From positions 1-5,236 of the forward strand of contig JAHEMS010000291.1 in NCBI GenBank assembly GCA_024643595.1: DNA of 5,236 bases, written 5' to 3'. Below are positions 1-4,512 of this stretch, one piece after another; within the stretch, counting starts at the first letter, position 1, and the number at the start of each line of letters is the position of its first letter. This stretch comes from Bacteroidota bacterium. Lineage in GTDB: Bacteria; Bacteroidota; Bacteroidia; Cytophagales; Cyclobacteriaceae. The position numbers and the translations under genes are program-made. Below the pieces are notes generated by a model. It saw only the letters and a program-made list of their open reading frames with translations. It was not told the origin of the DNA and made no database searches.

Positions 1-1
1 T

Positions 2-91
2 AAACTACCGATGGTTAGTAAGCGTGCCGATCAGGCTTTCGCGGAAGTGATGACAGCAAATCCACATTCACAAAGTCGTTCTGATTCCTAA
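2..91 (+). CDS. Possible C-terminal end of an upstream gene (partial, unidentified)
   Basis: Reading in the frame that starts at base 2 gives 29 open codons to a TAA at 89-91. The other two + frames are stopped early, at 16-18 and 52-54. The peptide ends in ...AFAEVMTANPHSQSRSDS, a polar tail that would suit a protein C-terminus. I recognise no family. The frame is short and nothing in it proves coding. A 43-codon minus-strand ORF (146 down to 15) covers the same bases and is a competing reading. If the + frame is real, its gene ends about 175 bases before the aminotransferase start and shares its direction. A weak hairpin (93-112, TCTG/CAGA and TCC/GGA with a CG bulge) follows the stop but has no T tract, so I do not call a terminator. 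Confidence 0.3.
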   Translation, partial: KLPMVSKRADQAFAEVMTANPHSQSRSDS

Positions 92-163
92 GTCTGCGTC
101 CACACGGACAGAAATTCTCATTGAAAAATTCTAAGGCTGAGTTCATTTTGTATTCTGTTTGAT

Positions 164-195
164 TTTGCTATCTGCTTGAATACACTTTACCTTCG
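164..195 (+). promoter_or_regulatory. Bacteroidota-type promoter of the aminotransferase gene
   Basis: TTTG at 164-167 is followed, after 20 bases, by TACCTTCG at 188-195. The phylum consensus is TTTG near -33 and TAnnTTTG near -7 with about 19-21 bases between them. The -7 box here matches 5 of 6 fixed positions. Transcription would start at about 201-203, giving a 5' UTR of about 65 bases before the ATG at 267. This is a pattern match by eye and is not proof of activity. Confidence 0.55.
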
Positions 196-210
196 CGTTT
201 TAATGTGAGA

Positions 211-243
211 CGAAAGTAATAAAACTTACTTTTTTTGCTTTCG
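211..243 (+). repeat. Two overlapping inverted repeats in the aminotransferase 5' UTR
   Basis: AAAGTAA (213-219) can pair with TTACTTT (226-232) around a 6-base loop. CGAAAG (211-216) can instead pair with CTTTCG (238-243). Both pairings use bases 213-216, so they exclude each other. A T-rich run (229-236, one C then seven T) lies inside the region. The stems are A/T-rich and short. The element could be a weak terminator of an upstream gene, a UTR structure, or chance in A/T-rich DNA. Confidence 0.3.
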
Positions 244-266
244 GCTTTAAACTTTCAACTTAACTC

Positions 267-1571
267 ATGCGTCAGCAACTACTCAGCGAAGGTGCCAGTG
301 AACTCAGTTATGAAATACGGGAGATCGTAAAGAAAGCCGAACAGATAAAAAATCTGGGCAAAGAAATCTATTGGGAGAACATCGGTGACCCCATTCAGAA
401 GAATCATAAACTTCCAGCGTGGATCAAACAGATCATTGCCGACCTGGCGTTGCAAAATGAATCGTATAGTTATTGTCCGAGCAAAGGAATTCTGGAAACC
501 AGAAAATTTCTTGCACAGCAAACGAACCAGCTTGGCGGAGTGCAAATTGTGCCCGATGACATTTGCTTCTTCAACGGACTAGGAGATGCGATAGCCAAAG
601 TCTATCAGTACATCATCCCTACTTCACGGGTCATCGGTCCTTCACCGGCGTATTCAACACATTCCAGTGCTGAGGCAGCGCATGCCAGCAATGAACCGCT
701 CACCTATAAGTTGGATCCCAATAATAAGTGGTACCCCGATCTGGATGATTTATACAACAAAGTGAAATATAATCCGAATGTGGTAGGCATCCTGATCATC
801 AACCCTGACAATCCTACAGGGATGGTTTATCCGCTGGAAACATTGAAACGAATCGTTGAAATCGCGAAAGAGTTTAAGTTGATTTTAATTTGTGATGAGA
901 TCTATGTTAACATTACCTACAATGGTGCCCGGGCATATTCGCTGGCTGAAGTAATTGATGATGTTCCCGGTATTTCCATGAAAGGAATTTCGAAAGAACT
1001 CCCATGGCCCGGAGCGCGATGTGGATGGATGGAGTACTATAATCGAGATAAAGACATTGACTTCAACCGCTTTTGTCAGGCGCTGGATAACGCCAAGATG
1101 ATTGAAGTGTGTTCTACGAAATTGCCACAGCTGGCGATTCCAAAAATTCTGGGCGACCCCCGATTCAAAGTATATCGTGAAGAAACAAACAAGAACATAG
1201 GGAAGCGCAGCAAGATCATTGCTGACATTCTTCATACGGTTCCTCAATTAACATTCAACGAAACTTTCGGGGCTTTTTATAACACCATTATTTTCAGTGA
1301 GGGCACGTTAAAGGCAGGACAAAAAATAAAGATTGATGACTCGCACATTAGTGAATTGGTAGAAACCTGGGTTGATCAGGACATTCCATTCGATAAACGA
1401 TTTGTGTACTACTTGCTCGGGGCGAAAGGAGTATGCGTTGTTCCGATCTCCTCATTCTGTTCGGAGTTGCAGGGCTTCCGCGTAACCTTGCTGGAAGAAA
1501 ATGAAGAGACATTGATCAATACGTTTACCGCTATCCGTGATGGTATCGTAGAGTATCTTGCTTCTGCATAG
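267..1571 (+). CDS. Fold-type I PLP-dependent aminotransferase (class I/II), substrate unknown
   Basis: This is a cytosolic enzyme that transfers an amino group between an amino acid and a 2-oxo acid with pyridoxal phosphate. Visible motifs, in order, are NPDNPTG at residues 179-185 (cofactor and substrate site), CDEIY at 209-213 (Asp210 to the pyridine nitrogen, Tyr213 to the PLP oxygen), and GISK at 240-243 with Lys243 as the Schiff-base lysine. Arg251 in GARCGW fits the PLP-phosphate arginine, and Arg405 in GFRVTLL fits the substrate-carboxylate arginine. At 434 residues it is somewhat longer than the usual 390-410, with extra sequence around 345-375. The start is secure because an in-frame TAA at 261-263 lies just upstream of the ATG. 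The fold and general shape recall AlaA/alanine aminotransferase relatives, but the ELPWPG stretch after the lysine is unusual, so alanine, aspartate or aromatic substrates all remain possible. It lies 304 bases before ilvE and appears to be transcribed separately from the ilv operon. Confidence 0.9.
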   Translation: MRQQLLSEGASELSYEIREIVKKAEQIKNLGKEIYWENIGDPIQKNHKLPAWIKQIIADLALQNESYSYCPSKGILETRKFLAQQTNQLGGVQIVPDDICFFNGLGDAIAKVYQYIIPTSRVIGPSPAYSTHSSAEAAHASNEPLTYKLDPNNKWYPDLDDLYNKVKYNPNVVGILIINPDNPTGMVYPLETLKRIVEIAKEFKLILICDEIYVNITYNGARAYSLAEVIDDVPGISMKGISKELPWPGARCGWMEYYNRDKDIDFNRFCQALDNAKMIEVCSTKLPQLAIPKILGDPRFKVYREETNKNIGKRSKIIADILHTVPQLTFNETFGAFYNTIIFSEGTLKAGQKIKIDDSHISELVETWVDQDIPFDKRFVYYLLGAKGVCVVPISSFCSELQGFRVTLLEENEETLINTFTAIRDGIVEYLASA

Positions 1572-1621
1572 TATTACCTAACATTCGTTAATGATATTTT
1601 AAAACTTTTTTCTCGGTTTTC

Positions 1622-1653
1622 TTTGAATGTCATCACAAAATTTTTGAATCTTG
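1622..1653 (+). promoter_or_regulatory. Candidate promoter of the ilv leader and operon
   Basis: TTTG at 1622-1625 is followed after 20 bases by GAATCTTG at 1646-1653. That matches 4 of the 6 fixed positions of the Bacteroidota -7 box TAnnTTTG, at correct spacing. The start would fall near 1660, about 15 bases before the leader ATG, which suits an attenuator transcript. The match is weaker than that of the aminotransferase promoter. An alternative -7 at TAGTCTAA (1654-1661) lacks a partner at the right distance. Confidence 0.38.
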
Positions 1654-1674
1654 TAGTCTAAGCACATTAAAAAT

Positions 1675-1779
1675 ATGAAAATGAATATTTCATTTAATCA
1701 TTACACAAGCCAGATCACTTCGATTGGTAGTGTACTTGTGCTTATTAGCGTCATTTTACTCCGAAAATCGGGGCTGTGA
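1675..1779 (+). CDS. Branched-chain amino acid leader peptide (34 aa)
   Basis: ATG at 1675 opens 34 codons to TGA at 1777-1779; a second in-frame ATG is codon 3. Thirteen of the 34 residues are Ile, Val or Leu. Residues 20-29 read VLVLISVILL, nine of ten being branched-chain, encoded by 1732-1761. The end, RKSGL, is encoded by the segment that forms one arm of the downstream hairpins. The stop lies 23 bases before the terminator stem. In family terms this matches the leader peptides of the enterobacterial ilv and leu operons: the ribosome stalls on the control codons when charged tRNA is short. Its role would be the act of translation and not the product. An alternative is a small single-helix membrane protein, since residues 17-29 are strongly hydrophobic and are followed by Arg-Lys. 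The terminator and the ilv genes directly behind it favour the leader reading. Confidence 0.8.
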   Translation: MKMNISFNHYTSQITSIGSVLVLISVILLRKSGL

Positions 1780-1835
1780 CGATATTGATTGAACGATATT
1801 ATAACCGCCCCGAGAAATTGGGGCGGTTTTGTTTT
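1759..1835 (+). promoter_or_regulatory. Transcription attenuator of the ilvEDB operon
   Basis: Three alternative pairings can be drawn. Protector (1:2): CTCCGA (1759-1764) with TCGGGG (1768-1773), 6 bp including one U-G pair, loop AAA. Antiterminator (2:3): TCGGGGC (1768-1774) with GCCCCGA (1807-1813), 7 perfect bp. Terminator (3:4): AACCGCCCC (1803-1811) with GGGGCGGTT (1820-1828). Segment 2 overlaps the last leader codons. A ribosome at the stop (1777) would mask it and allow termination. A ribosome stalled at about 1732-1755 would cover segment 1 but leave segment 2 free, so the antiterminator could form and consume five of the nine terminator base pairs. Without translation, 1:2 forms and termination again follows. 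The pairings are seen; the mechanism is inferred from classic amino acid attenuators. Confidence 0.77.
1803..1835 (+). terminator. Intrinsic (rho-independent) terminator in the ilv leader
   Basis: A perfect 9-bp stem, AACCGCCCC (1803-1811) with GGGGCGGTT (1820-1828), has the 8-base loop GAGAAATT and runs into the T-rich tail TTTTGTTTT (1827-1835). It lies 41 bases before the ilvE ATG and after the leader stop. It therefore ends transcripts before the structural genes unless it is prevented from folding, and cannot serve as the operon's 3' terminator. Confidence 0.93.
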
Positions 1836-1875
1836 ATAGGATGTACCGCAAACTAACGATTGTTTTAAAATTTAT

Positions 1876-2763
1876 ATGTATTACAACGACAACACCATTC
1901 TTTACCTGGATGGTAAATTCATAAAAGCAAAAGATGCCACCGCTGATTTATTCAGCCAGACGCTTCATTATGGTTACGGAGCATTCGAAGGCATCCGTGC
2001 CTACCAAACGGTTCATGGCGTAAAAATCTTTAAGGCACAAGAGCATTTCGAAAGACTGGTAAAGAGTTGTTCGCTTCTGGGCATCCCTTTCAACCATTCA
2101 GCGGAGGAGCTGACACAGATTGCCTACCTGGTGCTGGAAAAAAACAATTTGAAAGACGCCTATATTCGCCCGCTGGTATTTTGTGCGCCGAATATGACAC
2201 TCTCTGCGCCGAAAGGAGTATCATTTATGATCGCAGCATGGGATTGGGGAAAGTACTTTGATGAGCATTCCCTGCGCCTTTGTATATCCACCATTCAGCG
2301 CCCTAATCCCAAATCGATAAAGATGGAAGCCAAAGCGTGTGGTCACTATGTAAACTCTATCATGGCTACCAACGAGGCGAAACAACGAGGCTTTGATGAA
2401 GCATTAATGCTTGATATGAATGGATTCGTAGCAGAAGGGCCAGGCGCCAATTTCTTTTTTGAGAAAGATGGAATGTTGTTTACCCCTCCCCTGGAAAATA
2501 TTCTTCCGGGCATTACCCGCCAGACAGTATTGGAAATATGTCGGGAGTTAGAACTTCCGGTGACTGAGAAATACTTCCGTCCGGAAGAATTGTTTGAAGC
2601 GGATGGTGCATTTTTTTGCGGAACAGCTGCGGAAATCACTGCCATTGAATCAATAGAAGGTCAGTTGTTTAACAAACCCTGGAAAGACTCCATGGGCGCT
2701 ATTATTCAACAAGCGTACCAGTGCATTGTGCTGGATAAGAGTTATTCGTATGTAATAGTATAG
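1876..2763 (+). CDS. ilvE: Branched-chain amino acid aminotransferase
   Basis: This fold-type IV PLP enzyme catalyses the last step of valine, leucine and isoleucine synthesis, glutamate-dependent transamination of the 2-oxo acids, in the cytosol. The N-terminus MYYNDNTILYLDGKF and the block HYGYGAFEGIRAY (residues 31-43) are typical of the family. Arg60 fits the PLP-phosphate arginine. Lys153 in EAKACGHY is the Schiff-base lysine, and Glu187 in VAEGPGANFFF is the glutamate at the pyridine nitrogen. The class IV signature continues through DGMLFTPP (198-205), LPGITR (210-215) and CGTAAEI (248-254). Length is 295 residues, against 309 in E. coli IlvE, and nothing essential is missing. The ATG at 1876 matches the family N-terminus; no Shine-Dalgarno is present, only an A/T-rich stretch, as is common in Bacteroidota. 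It is the first structural gene after the attenuator. Confidence 0.96.
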   Translation: MYYNDNTILYLDGKFIKAKDATADLFSQTLHYGYGAFEGIRAYQTVHGVKIFKAQEHFERLVKSCSLLGIPFNHSAEELTQIAYLVLEKNNLKDAYIRPLVFCAPNMTLSAPKGVSFMIAAWDWGKYFDEHSLRLCISTIQRPNPKSIKMEAKACGHYVNSIMATNEAKQRGFDEALMLDMNGFVAEGPGANFFFEKDGMLFTPPLENILPGITRQTVLEICRELELPVTEKYFRPEELFEADGAFFCGTAAEITAIESIEGQLFNKPWKDSMGAIIQQAYQCIVLDKSYSYVIV

Positions 2764-2814
2764 TCATTATTGTTAATCGATGTTCTATTCGAACATGTCG
2801 GCAACTAATAATGA
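2764..2814 (+). other. Long intergenic stem-loop between ilvE and ilvD
   Basis: Beginning at the first base after the ilvE stop, TCATTATT (2764-2771) pairs with AATAATGA (2807-2814), and GTT (2772-2774) with AAC (2803-2805) after a single bulged T (2806). Inside, CG (2778-2779) pairs with CG (2799-2800), and ATGTTC (2780-2785) with GAACAT (2791-2796), around the loop TATTC. That makes about 19 bp in 51 bases. No T tract follows, so it is not an intrinsic terminator. Likely roles are mRNA stability or processing between ilvE and ilvD, or control of ilvD translation, since it ends 18 bases before the ilvD ATG. The pairing is seen; the function is inferred. Confidence 0.55.
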
Positions 2815-2833
2815 ACAACTGAAAATGAATTAA
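2795..2833 (+). CDS. 12-codon ORF overlapping the ilvD start (coupling ORF or displaced ilvD N-terminus)
   Basis: ATG at 2795 reads MSATNNEQLKMN and stops at TAA 2831-2833, whose last A is the first base of the ilvD ATG (TAATG). This arrangement allows a terminating ribosome to restart on ilvD. The ATG lies in the 3' arm of the intergenic hairpin, so its access could depend on RNA folding. Alternatively it is a relic of a longer ilvD N-terminus: one inserted base would join it to the ilvD frame, which is open upstream to 2815 but has no start there. It could also be chance, since it is very short. Confidence 0.3.
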   Translation: MSATNNEQLKMN

Positions 2834-4512
2834 TGGAGCTAAATAAATACAGTAAAACAGTCACCCAGGATCCCACCCTGCCGGCCTCACAGGCGATGTT
2901 GTACGGAATCGGTTTGACTGAGCAAGATCTTAAAAAAGCGCAAGTAGGAATTGTGAGTACAGGATATGATGGCAACACCTGTAATATGCATTTGAATGCT
3001 TTAGCTGGTGAAGTAAAAACTGCAGTTTGGTCTAATGATCTCGTTGGGCTGGTATTTCATAGCATTGGAGTAAGTGATGGCATCAGTAATGGAACAGAAG
3101 GCATGCGTTACTCATTGGTGAGTCGCGAAGTGATTGCTGATTCGATTGAAACAGTTTGTGGAGCCCAATATTATGATGGACTGATAGCAGTGGTAGGATG
3201 TGATAAGAATATGCCCGGTTCATTGATAGCGATGGGTAGACTTAATCGTCCTGCCATCATGGTATATGGGGGAACGATCGCGGGTGGTCATTACAAAGGA
3301 CGTGAACTGAATATCATTTCATCGTTTGAAGCGCTGGGAGAAAAAATTCAAGGCAAACTTTCAGAGGAAGATTATATAGGCATCATTAAAAATTCTTGCC
3401 CAGGTGCAGGGGCTTGCGGGGGTATGTATACGGCCAACACGATGGCATCTGCCATTGAAGCGTTGGGGATGTCCCTTCCATATTCATCATCTAATCCCGC
3501 GCTAAGCCCTGAAAAATCAGCAGAATGTGTTGAAGCGGGAAAAGCCATTCGATTAATTCTTGAAAAGGATTTGAAGCCTCGCGACATCATGACCGTTGAG
3601 GCATTTGAAAATGCAATTACAATAGTGATGGCGTTGGGAGGATCCACCAATGCAGTACTTCATTTGATTGCTATGGCTAAAAGTGTGGGCATCAAACTGA
3701 CGCAGGATGACTTTCAGCGAATTTCTGACAAGACTCCGTTACTGGCGGACCTGAAGCCCAGTGGAAAATACCTGATGGAGGCGCTGCATAAGATTGGTGG
3801 TGTACCATCGGTGATGAAGTATTTATTACAGCATGGATTTTTGCACGGACATTGCATCACGGTTACTGGCAAAACCATTGCTGAAAATGTGGCCAATGCT
3901 AAAGATCTCAATTTCGAAACTCAGGATATTATCGTACCTCTTGAAAGGGCGATCAAGAAAACAGGTCACCTGCAAATACTTTATGGCAACCTAGCCGAGA
4001 AAGGATCAGTAGCTAAAATCACCGGAAAAGAAGGAGAGAAATTTAAAGGTACGGCACGTGTATTTAATGGAGAGTTTGAATTAGTGGATGGAATTAAGAC
4101 CGGAAGAATTAAAGAAGGGGACGTAGTGGTGATCCGTTATGTGGGTCCAAAAGGCGCACCCGGTATGCCGGAGATGCTTAAGCCCACGAGTTTAATCATG
4201 GGCTCCGGTCTTGGAAAAAGTGTAGCGTTAATTACCGACGGTCGCTTCAGCGGAGGTTCGCATGGATTTGTTATTGGTCACATTACACCCGAAGCTTTTG
4301 ATGGCGGATTATTAGCGCTGGTGGAAGATGGTGACTGGATTGAGATTGATGTGAAGAAACATCAGATCAATCTATTGGTTGATGAAAAAACATTGGCGAT
4401 CAGAAGATCGCATCATACAGCACCGCAGTTGCGCGTAACAAGCGGTGTGTTATTTAAATATGCTAAACAAGTAAAAACTGCTGCTGATGGATGCGTTACT
4501 GACGAAGACTGA
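2833..4512 (+). CDS. ilvD: Dihydroxy-acid dehydratase
   Basis: This cytosolic Fe-S and Mg enzyme dehydrates 2,3-dihydroxyisovalerate and 2,3-dihydroxymethylvalerate to the 2-oxo acids used by IlvE. Three family cysteines are visible as likely cluster ligands: Cys50 in GNTCNMH, Cys123 in GCDKNMPG and Cys195 in GACGGMYTAN. Asp82 (SDGIS), Asp124 and Glu447 (GMPEM) fit the Mg ligands, Lys125 fits the lysine that is carbamylated in studied homologues, and Ser473 in DGRFSGG fits the catalytic serine. At 559 residues it has the length of the shorter dehydratases, against 616 for E. coli IlvD. The three-cysteine pattern agrees with the [2Fe-2S] type, but cluster type cannot be settled by eye. The ATG at 2833 gives the expected short N-terminus (MELNKYSKTVTQDP). 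It follows ilvE by 69 bases and overlaps ilvB by 26 bases. Confidence 0.96.
   Translation: MELNKYSKTVTQDPTLPASQAMLYGIGLTEQDLKKAQVGIVSTGYDGNTCNMHLNALAGEVKTAVWSNDLVGLVFHSIGVSDGISNGTEGMRYSLVSREVIADSIETVCGAQYYDGLIAVVGCDKNMPGSLIAMGRLNRPAIMVYGGTIAGGHYKGRELNIISSFEALGEKIQGKLSEEDYIGIIKNSCPGAGACGGMYTANTMASAIEALGMSLPYSSSNPALSPEKSAECVEAGKAIRLILEKDLKPRDIMTVEAFENAITIVMALGGSTNAVLHLIAMAKSVGIKLTQDDFQRISDKTPLLADLKPSGKYLMEALHKIGGVPSVMKYLLQHGFLHGHCITVTGKTIAENVANAKDLNFETQDIIVPLERAIKKTGHLQILYGNLAEKGSVAKITGKEGEKFKGTARVFNGEFELVDGIKTGRIKEGDVVVIRYVGPKGAPGMPEMLKPTSLIMGSGLGKSVALITDGRFSGGSHGFVIGHITPEAFDGGLLALVEDGDWIEIDVKKHQINLLVDEKTLAIRRSHHTAPQLRVTSGVLFKYAKQVKTAADGCVTDED

Noticed and set aside
15..146. Minus-strand ORF of 43 codons containing FCPCGRR, which resembles a small zinc-binding motif
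   Set aside because: It is short, covers the promoter-side spacer and the open + frame, has no visible promoter, and the Cys-Pro-Cys motif alone is too little to support a gene.
279..545. Minus-strand open frame inside the aminotransferase
   Set aside because: It lies entirely within a well-supported gene on the + strand and has no recognisable motif; it is a shadow frame. The same holds for the antisense frames at 885-1247, 2346-2645, 3372-3650, 3714-3911 and 4730-4978.
1572..1620. Possible terminator after the aminotransferase
   Set aside because: The only pairings near the stop, such as CATT/AATG, are about 4 bp and A/T-rich. The T run around 1606-1611 has no solid stem in front of it.
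1780..1800. Direct repeat CGATATT (1780-1786 and 1794-1800) between leader stop and terminator
   Set aside because: Seven bases in A/T-rich DNA can recur by chance. It may act as spacer in the attenuator but shows no clear operator or hairpin beyond a weak ATAT self-pairing.
1675..1875. T-box riboswitch or other metabolite riboswitch as an alternative for the ilv leader
   Set aside because: No T-box-like antiterminator motif or large conserved aptamer is visible, and the leader ORF with its control-codon run explains the region better.
1841..1954. Short + strand ORF starting at ATG 1841 and overlapping the ilvE start
   Set aside because: It is out of frame with ilvE, has no recognisable content, and the ilvE start at 1876 matches the family N-terminus.
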